64,000 nt of DNA. Origin: Winogradskyella costae. Its GTDB lineage: Bacteria > Bacteroidota > Bacteroidia > Flavobacteriales > Flavobacteriaceae. The notes under the pieces were generated by a model that saw only the letters and a program-made list of their open reading frames with translations, was not told where the DNA came from and made no database searches. Position 1 is the first letter of the stretch; every line of letters starts with the position of its first letter. The DNA is taken from contig NZ_JABFDK010000013.1 in the NCBI RefSeq assembly GCF_013403865.1, positions 1 through 64,000 of the forward strand, in the 5' to 3' direction. The translations under genes were made by a program, and so were the position numbers. Below are positions 1 through 7,377 of this stretch, one piece after another.

Positions 1-368
1 CAAATTCATTGTTTTTAAACTGATAATAATTACCATCAGAATCGGTGACATCGAAAACTAAATGACTAATGTCAATTTATTCATCTTTTATTATTTTATT
101 AATAGGAATTCATGATGTGCTTCGCAGTTCAAAATATTTAATATCTTTATTCATAAGAAAATGTTTTTTTTCAAAGGACAATCTACCCGAGTTTCAACGA
201 CTTAAAATCGAGGTCTTAAAGCCTCATAGAACTGTACGAAATCTGTGTAGAAAAGAGAGGGGATTTTCAATGTTGACGAAGTCTTAAGCTTCTGAGTGTA
301 TATTAACCTTACTCCTCTCTTTTGTCTTTTCTGATTTATCCTTAAATTTAATGAATTGTAAACTTAAG
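1..368. other. Left-edge region without a supported gene
   Basis: No convincing complete gene is seen here. On the minus strand positions 1-76 are open (reading VFDVTDSDGNYYQF near the edge) with a stop at 77-79 and no start codon. This could be the damaged 5' part or a fragment of a gene lying to the left, but 25 codons are too few to decide. A 72-codon plus-strand frame at 69-287 has low-complexity composition and no recognisable domain, and I do not call it. Confidence 0.3.
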
Positions 369-490
369 CCGTGTATAATTAATTGCTTGGTTCTAGCCTA
401 CTTGCGAATATTCCTGCGGAATATTCACGGGTTCGTAAATGTTTGCTAAATTAGTTGCTTAACCACGCAACTAACCATACATAAACCGTT
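369..490. repeat. Cassette-boundary inverted-repeat element 1
   Basis: This is an imperfect long inverted repeat. The left arm starts CCGTGTATAATTAATTGC and the right arm ends CAACTAACCATACATAAACC-GTT. A perfect hairpin, GAATATTCC-TGC-GGAATATTC, lies at 406-426. The first 26 bases are identical to the start of element 2 (1564-1589), and the 25 bases at 457-481 are identical to 1649-1673. It precedes the lipocalin-like lipoprotein gene by about 30 bases. The architecture (paired outer arms, spacer, central variable hairpin, terminal GTT) resembles an integron attC site, but the ends do not match GTTRRRY well. Confidence 0.7.
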
Positions 491-518
491 ACAAACAATT
501 TTAACCAAAAACTACGAA

Positions 519-950
519 ATGAAAAAACTGAACTTACTACTTGGAATTTTAATTGCAATTATGTTATTCTCTTGTTCATCAGACGATGACTCAAACGAAT
601 CAAATCAAGATGAACTTATAGGTATCTGGAATTTAGTATCTGTTGAAAATCAAGGAAATGATATAACAGCAGTTGACTGCCAAATTGAACAAAACATTAT
701 TTTTACTGCAAACAATACTGGAACAGAAAAAGCACCAGAGGAAATCACTCAAACGCCCTGTGATTTTTTTACTGTTCCCTTTAATTGGACAAGAAATGGA
801 AACGAAATAATAGTTGTAGTTGACCAAGAGGGAACATTCTTAAATGAAATATTATTAATTACTGAAAACACCTTAGAAATCGTAGTAACAGAAATTGACG
901 GAGTAGCAGTACCTCAAAATGAACAAGAAATCTTTAAATATGAAAAATAG
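519..950 (+). CDS. Lipocalin-like surface lipoprotein
   Basis: This encodes a 143-residue lipoprotein. A hydrophobic signal of about 17 residues ends in a lipobox (LFSC), and the mature protein starts CSSDDDSNES, which fits the flavobacterial export signal for surface lipoproteins. The remainder begins LIGIWNLVSVE and has the short beta-rich pattern of lipocalin-like domains (DUF4923/lipocalin_4 type), with a Cys pair (ADCQ and TPCDF) that could form a disulfide. Its stop overlaps the start of the next gene by 11 bases, so the two are probably translated together. It lies inside the repeat-bounded stretch and its function is unknown. Confidence 0.75.
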   Translation: MKKLNLLLGILIAIMLFSCSSDDDSNESNQDELIGIWNLVSVENQGNDITAVDCQIEQNIIFTANNTGTEKAPEEITQTPCDFFTVPFNWTRNGNEIIVVVDQEGTFLNEILLITENTLEIVVTEIDGVAVPQNEQEIFKYEK

Positions 951-1548
951 GATATTATTTTTTTTAACTTTCTTACTTTTAGCTTCATCAAGCTACTCGC
1001 AAACAGAATTTGGAATTATATTTGGATTAAACACGTCACGTTTTACTGACGAATTCAGACCTGTTAATGGTTCTTATATCAATTCTTCATCAATAGGATT
1101 TAGCTTTGGAGCTTTCGCTGAATTTAATATTAATGAAAAAATCAATTTTTATCCCAAAATTATTTATAATCAAATTGGAGACAGAGAAAAAGATTTCGGC
1201 AATGTAGAACGACGTGGATTAGATATTAGCACTATAGATTACAAGTTAGATTATATATCGATTCCATTAAATTTCAAATTTTTTAGTAAACCATACTTAA
1301 CAATAGGACCACAATTTGGAATTCTAATATCTCAAAATAATGAAAGTCTGGATTTAGGAGATTTAAAATCAAGTTTTGATATTGGAGGTAATTTAGGAAT
1401 TGGTTATCCTATTAAAGATTTTAGGATAGAAATAACTTTTTATCAAGGATTTAGTACATTACTCGAAGTCGAGAAAGAGTTTAGCGATGATATTGTTGAT
1501 GTACGAAGTACGTACTTAAATTTTAGTATTGGGTATAATCTGAAATAA
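940..1548 (+). CDS. Outer-membrane beta-barrel protein (PorT/OMP_b-brl_2-like)
   Basis: This encodes about 202 residues. I choose the ATG at 940, inside the last codons of the upstream gene, because a clear Sec signal peptide (MKNRILFFLTFLLLASSSYSQ) starts there; an ATG at 919 would add seven charged residues. The mature part alternates hydrophobic and polar residues, contains phrases typical of small flavobacterial barrels (GIIFGLNTSRFTD, YISIPLNFKFF, LTIGPQFGILIS), and ends in an aromatic-containing strand. It is probably an eight-strand outer-membrane barrel of the OMP_b-brl_2 group. Coupling to the lipoprotein before it suggests a two-protein envelope unit. Confidence 0.75.
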   Translation: MKNRILFFLTFLLLASSSYSQTEFGIIFGLNTSRFTDEFRPVNGSYINSSSIGFSFGAFAEFNINEKINFYPKIIYNQIGDREKDFGNVERRGLDISTIDYKLDYISIPLNFKFFSKPYLTIGPQFGILISQNNESLDLGDLKSSFDIGGNLGIGYPIKDFRIEITFYQGFSTLLEVEKEFSDDIVDVRSTYLNFSIGYNLK

Positions 1549-1563
1549 AAACTGTTTGTAACA

Positions 1564-1683
1564 CCGTGTATAATTAATTGCTTGGTTCTTGCATACTTAC
1601 GAAAATACTCACGTATTTTCTATTCGGTATTTATTTGCTAATTTACTCGCTTAACCACGCAACTAACCATACACAAAACCGTT
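1564..1683. repeat. Cassette-boundary inverted-repeat element 2
   Basis: This is a second copy of element 1. The outer 26-base and 25-base blocks are identical to element 1, but the centre differs: the hairpin is now GAAAATAC-TCAC-GTATTTTC at 1601-1620, still a perfect palindrome. The flanking bases are mirror-like: TTTGTAAC before the left arm and GTTGGCAATA after the right arm. It separates the beta-barrel gene from the CotH-like gene. Confidence 0.7.
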
Positions 1684-1732
1684 GGCAATAATTAAAAACA
1701 AGATTTCGCTAAAAAAATCACTTTTAAAAAAT

Positions 1733-2950
1733 ATGAAAAAATCATTTTTATTATCAATTCTTTTAATAGCATTATATAGCTGTAGTAAAGATGAAACTAT
1801 TATTGAAATAGAAGAAGTAGTACTTCCTGAACTTCCTATTATATCAATAATGACAGAAAACTTACAACCTGTCATTTCAAGAGATGATTATATAACTGGA
1901 GAGGTTGAGATAACTAGTAGTAATGAAGATGAAAATTTAGTACTTGGCCTTGAAATTAGAGGTCGAGGAAATTCTACTTGGCAATTTCCTAAAAAACCAT
2001 ATCAAATAAAATTTGATGATAAAGAAAAAATTTTGGGAATGGCTAAAGATAAAAAATGGGTTTTGCTAGCCAATTATAGTGATAAAACTATGCTAAGAAA
2101 TGAAGTAGCTTTTAACCTAAGCAGGTTTAGTGATTTAGACTGGACACCAGATGCTCGTTCAGTCGAGCTTTTTATTAATAATGAGTATGTAGGAGTATAT
2201 CAAATTGTACAAAAAGTAGAAGAATCTTCTAACAGAGTTGATATTGGGGATAATGGGTATTTGCTAGAAGTAGATCAACTTTCAAGGCTAGATCCAGACG
2301 ATGTTTATTTTGAAACCAATAATTATTTATTCAATATAAAAGAGCCTAATCTAGATGCAGGAGATGATCAGTACAATATTATAAATAATTACATACAACT
2401 AACCGAAAACATATTGCTTGGAGATAATTTTACAGACCCAGTAGAAGGGTACGTAAAGTATATTGATGTAGATTCATTTATAGATTGGTATCTTATAAAC
2501 GAAATAACCAAAAATAATGATGCAATATTTTACTCTAGTGTTTATATGAATTATACCCCAGGAGGCAAATTAAAAATGGGTCCTGTATGGGATTATGACA
2601 TTAGCATGGGAAATATTAACTACAATAACAATGAAACCACAGACGGTTTTTGGATCAAAAATGCAACTTGGTATTCTCGTCTATTTGAAGACCCAAACTT
2701 CGTATCTAAAGTTAAATCAAGATTCAATTATTTTTATGATAATAGAAATTTATTCCAAGAACATATTGATTCAAGTGCCCTATCCTTAAGCCAATCACAA
2801 GAAAGAAATTTTTTTAAATGGCCTATTTTAGGAACTTACGTTTGGCCCAATAATGTCTTTTTTCCGACATATGATGAAGAAGTAGTATATCTAAAAGATT
2901 GGCTGAATGATAGATTAGAGTGGTTGAATAATAATTTAAATGAATTATAA
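1733..2950 (+). CDS. CotH-family lipoprotein (CotH kinase domain)
   Basis: This encodes about 405 residues. The ATG at 1733 begins the signal peptide MKKSFLLSILLIALYSC, a lipobox with Cys17; an ATG at 1682 would start inside the repeat element and add a non-signal tail. CotH family features are clear: LEIRGRGNSTW, KKPYQIKFD, the segment VELFINNEYVGVYQIVQKV, and the metal-binding-like block MGPVWDYDIS. In Bacillus, CotH is an atypical protein kinase of spore coat proteins. Bacteroidota homologues are mostly secreted, with unknown substrates, so kinase activity here is inference. The gene stands alone between two inverted-repeat elements. Confidence 0.85.
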   Translation: MKKSFLLSILLIALYSCSKDETIIEIEEVVLPELPIISIMTENLQPVISRDDYITGEVEITSSNEDENLVLGLEIRGRGNSTWQFPKKPYQIKFDDKEKILGMAKDKKWVLLANYSDKTMLRNEVAFNLSRFSDLDWTPDARSVELFINNEYVGVYQIVQKVEESSNRVDIGDNGYLLEVDQLSRLDPDDVYFETNNYLFNIKEPNLDAGDDQYNIINNYIQLTENILLGDNFTDPVEGYVKYIDVDSFIDWYLINEITKNNDAIFYSSVYMNYTPGGKLKMGPVWDYDISMGNINYNNNETTDGFWIKNATWYSRLFEDPNFVSKVKSRFNYFYDNRNLFQEHIDSSALSLSQSQERNFFKWPILGTYVWPNNVFFPTYDEEVVYLKDWLNDRLEWLNNNLNEL

Positions 2951-2970
2951 TTGATTAAAAACAACTATTG

Positions 2971-3096
2971 CTAACAGTGTATAAAAATAATAGCGGTTTT
3001 ATCTCTAAAAATAATAGAGAGTGAATATAAGAAAAGTCCTTGTTTAATCGAAAAGTAAGCGTATATAAACCGCTACCATTCTTATACGAGCACGTT
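2971..3096. repeat. Cassette-boundary inverted-repeat element 3 (divergent)
   Basis: The arms pair over about 20 bases: GTATAAAAATAATAGCGGTTT at the left (2979-2999) against AAACCGCTACCATTCTTATAC at the right (3067-3087). An inner hairpin TCTCTA-N7-TAGAGA lies at 3002-3020. The left flank ATTGCTAAC mirrors the GTTGGCAAT found at the right end of element 2. The sequence is largely different from elements 1 and 2, but the layout (long arms, internal hairpin, terminal GTT at 3094-3096) is the same. Confidence 0.6.
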
Positions 3097-3121
3097 GTGC
3101 GTCAGCTACGAAAAACAGAGA

Positions 3122-4045
3122 ATGAAATTTAAAATTGGAATTTTAGCGTTATTATTTTCTTTTAATTGCTTTGCTCATAAAGACAAAGTAATCGGAAAAA
3201 CATATGGTAATGTGAAAATCTATATGAAAACAGGATTTGAATATTCTGACATCGATAAAATTCAAATCGTCGGTAAATTATCAGAAAAGTTATCTGAACG
3301 TTTGCATTACAAGGACACAATATTTATCGAATACATTCAAGACTACACAAACAAATATGATAATGATTTATATATATTGGAATTCAATAATTCCAATTAT
3401 AAAATAATCGGTGGAATAAAATCTGAATACACAATTAAGTCAAACAATTCAGGATTATCTGTTAGAATCTATGCTGACCGAATTAATGTTGTTGAGATTT
3501 TAAAACTTGTAGAATTTACTATAACTAATAGAGAAAAAACAAACTCTTATCTGACCAAAAAAGAAATTGGTTTTAATAGGTATAAGGAACAACCTTTGAA
3601 TTCGATTGCGACTGATGACAAAATAATTGATGAGATTTATTCTTCAGAATCCGAATTAATAAAGGAGTTAATTAATGAACGGGTTTTAGTTAAAGAACAA
3701 GACAATTATGGAATCGAAATTTATTGGAAAAATGATAAATTTACTTTCGAATACAATCATATTCATAGTGATAAACAAGAATTTATTTTTGAGTTAAAAG
3801 ACTATTTTTATCATAAGTACTTAAACGTAAATGATATTTTGATTTTCGTGGACAAAAACTCATTTTACTATTTAGATGGAACTAATGATGAGAAAAAAGA
3901 ATTGATAAGAATGGATAATAAAAGTTATTCACCATTGATAATTATGGATTTTGGAAATAAAGTATTGTTCCATCCATTTAGAAACCGAAACGAATTAAGT
4001 ATTTTTCTAAAGGACAAAAACAAAGTAATATCGAAATTTGACTAA
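3122..4045 (+). CDS. Secreted protein of unknown function
   Basis: This encodes about 307 residues. I choose the ATG at 3122 because it starts a good signal peptide (MKFKIGILALLFSFNCFA); an ATG at 3095 lies in the end of repeat element 3. I do not recognise the family. The mature protein is charged and rich in Lys, Asp, Tyr and Ile, with no cysteine in the mature part and no obvious repeat. The central part reads ISIDEIYSSES-like mixed helix and the C-terminal half looks beta-rich (NDILIFVDKNSFYYLDG). Codon content is very AT-rich, like the neighbouring repeat-bounded genes. A periplasmic or outer-membrane-associated location is all I infer. Confidence 0.65.
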   Translation: MKFKIGILALLFSFNCFAHKDKVIGKTYGNVKIYMKTGFEYSDIDKIQIVGKLSEKLSERLHYKDTIFIEYIQDYTNKYDNDLYILEFNNSNYKIIGGIKSEYTIKSNNSGLSVRIYADRINVVEILKLVEFTITNREKTNSYLTKKEIGFNRYKEQPLNSIATDDKIIDEIYSSESELIKELINERVLVKEQDNYGIEIYWKNDKFTFEYNHIHSDKQEFIFELKDYFYHKYLNVNDILIFVDKNSFYYLDGTNDEKKELIRMDNKSYSPLIIMDFGNKVLFHPFRNRNELSIFLKDKNKVISKFD

Positions 4046-4059
4046 AAAAGCCAATTGCC

Positions 4060-4180
4060 AACACGTTGTATCATTAATTGCTTTGTCAAGTGCTTATTTG
4101 TAAAATTCCTTCGGAATTTTACCGCGTTCGATTTTGTTTGCTAAATTATGCGCTATTACATATACAATAAGTAATGCTAA
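4060..4180. repeat. Cassette-boundary inverted-repeat element 4 (degenerate right end)
   Basis: The left part carries CATTAATTGCTTTGTCAAG, related to elements 1 and 2. The central hairpin is again perfect but different in sequence: GTAAAATTCC-TTC-GGAATTTTAC at 4100-4122. The motif TTTGCTAAATTA follows the hairpin as in element 1. The right arm (TTACATATACAATAAG) only loosely matches the canonical arm and lacks the terminal GTT, so this copy looks decayed and may mark the end of the array. Confidence 0.55.
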
Positions 4181-4205
4181 AAAAATCACACATAAAACTT
4201 ACACA

Positions 4206-4445
4206 ATGAACTATTTTTTAATGATTGGAGCCTGGCAAATAATTTTAATATTAATTGCTGTCTTTCTTGGAATAATACCTACAATCATTGCACTCATCGA
4301 TGTTTTAAGAAATGAATTTTATGGAAAAAATAAAATTGCATGGATTTTAGTCATATTACTCGAAAACTTTTTAGGCGCTGTTTTATATTTTATAATTGGA
4401 AGAAAACAGAAATTATCAACGCCTAATAAAACTAGTATGTCTTAA
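4206..4445 (+). CDS. Small membrane protein, PLDc_N domain
   Basis: This encodes 79 residues from the ATG at 4206; the longer frame from 4134 would begin inside repeat element 4. There are two transmembrane helices (about residues 8-31 and 44-65) around the conserved block IALIDVLRNEF, followed by KNKIAWILVILL and ending YFIIGRK. This is the pattern of the phospholipase D nuclease N-terminal domain (PF13396), which often occurs alone in Bacteroidota. Its function is unknown. It is the last gene of the repeat-bounded group. Confidence 0.75.
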   Translation: MNYFLMIGAWQIILILIAVFLGIIPTIIALIDVLRNEFYGKNKIAWILVILLENFLGAVLYFIIGRKQKLSTPNKTSMS

Positions 4446-4584
4446 ATAAATTACGTTAAACTTCTGTCCTACTACAAAAAAAATATCCTATTTTTTATTA
4501 CGTAATTAAATACTAACTTAGTTGCCGAATCCCGCCCCCGAATCATGCTTAGATGTCCTGAAATCAACAAAAAAACAACTAAAA

Positions 4585-5148
4585 TTGCTACTTAAAAGAC
4601 TAATATTACTAATTTATATTGTTTTACTATCAAGTTGCTATTCAACAAAAAGACTTATACGAAAAAATAGTTTTGTCACGTCCGAATTTGATCATCACAA
4701 GCTAAATGGAATTTACGATAATAGTACAAATGATAGTACACCACAAAATTTATGGACAGTATTAAAATCGAGTTATACGGATAGAGTCGTGACCATAAAT
4801 TTAGACAGCAACAAAGTAAAATTGACATTAGTAGATAATAAAAAATTAAATGTCCAATTGTTAGATAAATCAGACAAATATGTCATTGAAGAATTTAGCC
4901 TAGATGGCAAAATTAAAGACGACTTTTTTACCATCGACAGAAAACTGACTCTCTATCCTTTTGTTCCCATATATTATGTTAATAAGGAAACTAAAACAAT
5001 TATTGGAAATGATTTTAATGGAAATTTAGTTTTAGTTTCTGGCAGTGTTAACGAAGCAATGATATTAATGGTGGCAGGTGGATACAGAAATATACGAAAC
5101 ATTAAATTTAAGCGAATAGGAACAAAGAATAATACCACACATAATTAA
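4585..5148 (+). CDS. Lipoprotein of unknown function, no ATG start
   Basis: The frame is open from 4522 but has no ATG. The TTG at 4585 gives a textbook lipoprotein signal (LLKRLILLIYIVLLSSC), so I prefer it; TTG at 4522 would add 21 residues with no signal character. The mature part (about 170 residues) has a beta-rich pattern, for example RVVTINLDSNKVKLTLVD and GNLVLVSGSVNEA, and no family I recognise. The DNA immediately upstream (4526-4544) is an odd GC-rich patch with a short direct repeat CGAATC-N7-CGAATC. This raises the possibility that the true 5' end was lost in a rearrangement. Confidence 0.55.
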   Translation: MLLKRLILLIYIVLLSSCYSTKRLIRKNSFVTSEFDHHKLNGIYDNSTNDSTPQNLWTVLKSSYTDRVVTINLDSNKVKLTLVDNKKLNVQLLDKSDKYVIEEFSLDGKIKDDFFTIDRKLTLYPFVPIYYVNKETKTIIGNDFNGNLVLVSGSVNEAMILMVAGGYRNIRNIKFKRIGTKNNTTHN

Positions 5149-5193
5149 TTATTAATGCAACGATTATAAAACCGTAAATTAATAATTCATTAT
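5141..5193. repeat. AT-only inverted repeat after the lipoprotein gene
   Basis: The arm ATAATTAATTATTAAT (5141-5156) pairs with ATTAATAATTCATTAT (5178-5193) with one mismatch and a spacer of 21 bases, directly at the stop codon of the lipoprotein gene. Without GC pairs it would be a poor intrinsic terminator. It may be a relic of an element like those at 0.4-4.2 kb. Confidence 0.4.
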
Positions 5194-5372
5194 ACCCATT
5201 AATATTTGATACTGGAAACAAGTATAAATCTAACTTTATTAGAACAAATTTATTCTATCTCAAAACCAAAAGAGTAACCGACGCTTCTAACAAAGCGAGG
5301 GTTAATGATTATATCACCTTTGCGGACTTAGAATTACAAAATATTCTAAAATTAGAAAAGTTCAGACATTAA
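5178..5372 (+). pseudogene. Fragment of a retropepsin-like aspartyl protease gene
   Basis: An open stretch of 64 codons without a start reads SLYPLIFDTGNKYKSNF near its beginning and stops at 5370-5372. The phrase PLIFDTG matches the catalytic Asp-Thr-Gly region of retropepsin-like aspartyl proteases found in Bacteroidota. The rest (ITFADLELQNILKLEKF) gives no second domain. I take it as the remnant of a decayed gene. Confidence 0.35.
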
Positions 5373-5706
5373 AATTTCATTAAACCGAATCTAAAGACAA
5401 CTTCGCATGTGTGATACAGAATCTAACAGTTTTATAAGTAGCGACAAAGTGCTATTTGATCACATTAATTCTACCAAATTCAATACAAAATAAGAATAGG
5501 GATAAGTGTATTTACCGCACACGGATAGACAATGGGAACTAAATATTAGTCCATTGTTATGAATATTAAATTCAGTAAAACTGAGTTAATTAATCAAATT
5601 ATGAATTTTAAAGAAAGTCAACCTGAACTTTCATAAAATAAATCTTCACGACACTACCTAATCACTTTTTGAAGCGAATTGACATTTCAAGGAACTAACA
5701 GCTATG
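5373..5706. other. Non-coding stretch, nothing recognised
   Basis: These 330 bases contain only short broken frames in all directions. No RNA motif, palindrome or clear promoter was seen. Together with the protease fragment just upstream this looks like decayed DNA at the edge of the accessory region. Confidence 0.4.
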
Positions 5707-6333
5707 TTATAATGCATCCTTACCTTCCTCTTCATTATATAATGTCGGCAAACTAATTTGAAAGCGAACCGCAACTAATCTTATTGTTATAACAACCAAA
5801 CCTGAGATGACATACAAAATGCTCTTATCCTCATAAAAGAAAGAAAGTACAACATATGTAATTGCCCCTAAGATACAAGCCGTAGCATAAATTTCTTTCC
5901 TAAACACTACAGGAATTTCGTTACATAACATATCTCTTAAAACACCTCCAAAACAAGCTGTCATAGTACCTAATGCAATACAAATTAAAGGATGTAAGCC
6001 TGCTATAATGCCCGTTTCTACGCCGACCACTGTATAAAGTGCAATACCTATAGTATCAAATAAAAAGAGTGATTTCCTTAGGTAGTTAATTCGTTTTCTA
6101 AAGAGTACAGCAAAAAACGCAGAACTCATAACAACATACACAAAGGTCATGTTTTTCATCCACGATACAGGCTCTATACCAATCATTACATCACGTAATG
6201 TTCCTCCACCAGCTGCTGTAACAAAGGCTATTATTAAAACTCCAAATGGATCCATGCGCTTATTCATGGCCACCAATGCGCCTGAAATAGCAAAAGCAAT
6301 AGTCCCTAATATATCTATAAATTGAAAAAACAT
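5707..6333 (-). CDS. Trimeric intracellular cation channel family protein (TRIC/UPF0126)
   Basis: This encodes 208 residues, an integral membrane protein with about seven hydrophobic segments. It is built from two similar halves, each carrying a Gly-rich motif followed by LRD: AAGGGTLRDVMIG near residue 44 and CFGGVLRDMLCNE near residue 130. This is the signature of the bacterial TRIC-like family (formerly UPF0126, YadS/YicG), whose members form trimeric cation channels. It stands alone on the minus strand, with the RDD gene upstream in the same direction about 290 bases away. Confidence 0.88.
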   Translation of the reverse strand: MFFQFIDILGTIAFAISGALVAMNKRMDPFGVLIIAFVTAAGGGTLRDVMIGIEPVSWMKNMTFVYVVMSSAFFAVLFRKRINYLRKSLFLFDTIGIALYTVVGVETGIIAGLHPLICIALGTMTACFGGVLRDMLCNEIPVVFRKEIYATACILGAITYVVLSFFYEDKSILYVISGLVVITIRLVAVRFQISLPTLYNEEEGKDAL

Positions 6334-6357
6334 GGGTTAATTATATTTACATCCTAT

Positions 6358-6380
6358 CATTCCTGCGAAGGTAGGAATCT
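6358..6380. repeat. Short REP-like palindrome
   Basis: The segment CATTCCTGCGAAGGTAGGAA can fold as ATTCCT-N8-AGGAAT. Very similar palindromes starting ATTCCTGCGAAGG occur in many copies between genes in flavobacterial genomes. Only this copy is obvious in the window. Confidence 0.5.
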
Positions 6381-6625
6381 AATTATCAATTTAGATTATA
6401 AATAAATTTAAAGCGCTAAAACGAGCGATTATTCACTTTTTATTTGATGCTTCCTCATATGTTGTTTGCCATTTCATAAATGAAACATAGCCTATACATC
6501 AATAACACTCACTGTGAGCTATTTACGCATCCTTCCAAATAACAAAAAGCGGTTCACTGAGATTCCAAAACGAACTTGGGATAAGCGATTCTCTCACTTT
6601 TTCTATAAAAAAAGTGGTTCTCTGC
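6381..6625. other. Intergenic region before the RDD gene end
   Basis: No gene is visible. A weak hairpin CACTTTTT-CTATA-AAAAAGTG at about 6597-6618 lies just beyond the stop of the minus-strand RDD gene and could serve as its terminator, although the stem is nearly all A-T. Confidence 0.3.
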
Positions 6626-7342
6626 TTACATATTTTGTGTGTAATAATTGTAATCCTTTATGACAGTTGACACAAAATCGACAGGTTTATCAGTAGTTTC
6701 TATCATCATAATTTTTAATAAGCGATGATGTAAGTTCAGAATAATATTATGATGTCCGTTTCTAACCGCATTATCATACAAGTTTTTCACCGTTTGCATA
6801 TCCTTATCATTTAACATTGTAACCTGACTATAAGTTGGTACATAATCAGTAGGAATATCTTTTATAAGCGTATCATGAATCGTTAATAGTTGTTTTTCAC
6901 TTATCACCGTCGTACCTGCTGCAATATCACCTAAGCGCTGGCCATTGCCTTTAATCAAAATAGTAAATGCAGCCACACCTCCCGAGGTTAAAACCACATC
7001 TACAATTCGTAAAATCCAGCGGACAAAATAATTAGAAAAACTAGGTTTAGAGCCATCTAACTTCACTACTCTAGTTTTCATAAGCACTTTCCCAACCGTT
7101 TTTCCGTCTAAAAATGTTTCAAGCAGTACATAATATAAAAATGCAGGTAACGAGACTAATAGATATATGGCCCAAGTATCTCCCATATCCATATTTAACG
7201 TAGTTAAAAGGAGTATTACAACAATACCATACAACAGAATAATAGCACTATCTATAAGGTAAGCCAGCATTCTATCACCAATACTAGCAACATTTTGATT
7301 AATCCCCACATTTTGGGCAGTTTCTATTTGAAATTCATCCAT
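6626..7342 (-). CDS. RDD family membrane protein
   Basis: This encodes 238 residues. I choose the start MDEFQIETAQN at 7342; the frame continues upstream to 7444, but that part overlaps the divergent gene. The RDD domain spans roughly residues 18-150: it opens IGDRMLAYLIDSAII, with Arg-Asp in the conserved places, and continues through TVGKVLMKTRVV and a segment ending KGNGQRLGDIAAGTTVI. The C-terminal 80 residues are soluble and helical. It is divergent from the SpoIIM gene with only 35 bases between them. In Bacteroidota an RDD gene regularly sits beside SpoIIM-DUF4129-MoxR loci, so a shared membrane role is likely. Confidence 0.88.
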   Translation of the reverse strand: MDEFQIETAQNVGINQNVASIGDRMLAYLIDSAIILLYGIVVILLLTTLNMDMGDTWAIYLLVSLPAFLYYVLLETFLDGKTVGKVLMKTRVVKLDGSKPSFSNYFVRWILRIVDVVLTSGGVAAFTILIKGNGQRLGDIAAGTTVISEKQLLTIHDTLIKDIPTDYVPTYSQVTMLNDKDMQTVKNLYDNAVRNGHHNIILNLHHRLLKIMMIETTDKPVDFVSTVIKDYNYYTQNM

Positions 7343-7377
7343 AATTTCTTTTCTTTGAAAGTCTAAAAGGGAATATA

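Noticed and set aside
69-287. 72-codon plus-strand open frame near the left edge
   Set aside because: No ribosome-binding context, no domain, atypical composition, and a competing minus-strand signal at positions 1-76.
363-495. Calling the inverted repeats true integron attC sites
   Set aside because: The general fold fits, but the terminal cores are GTTACAA, GTTGGCA and GTTGTGC rather than GTTRRRY, and no integrase is in the window; kept as a hypothesis only.
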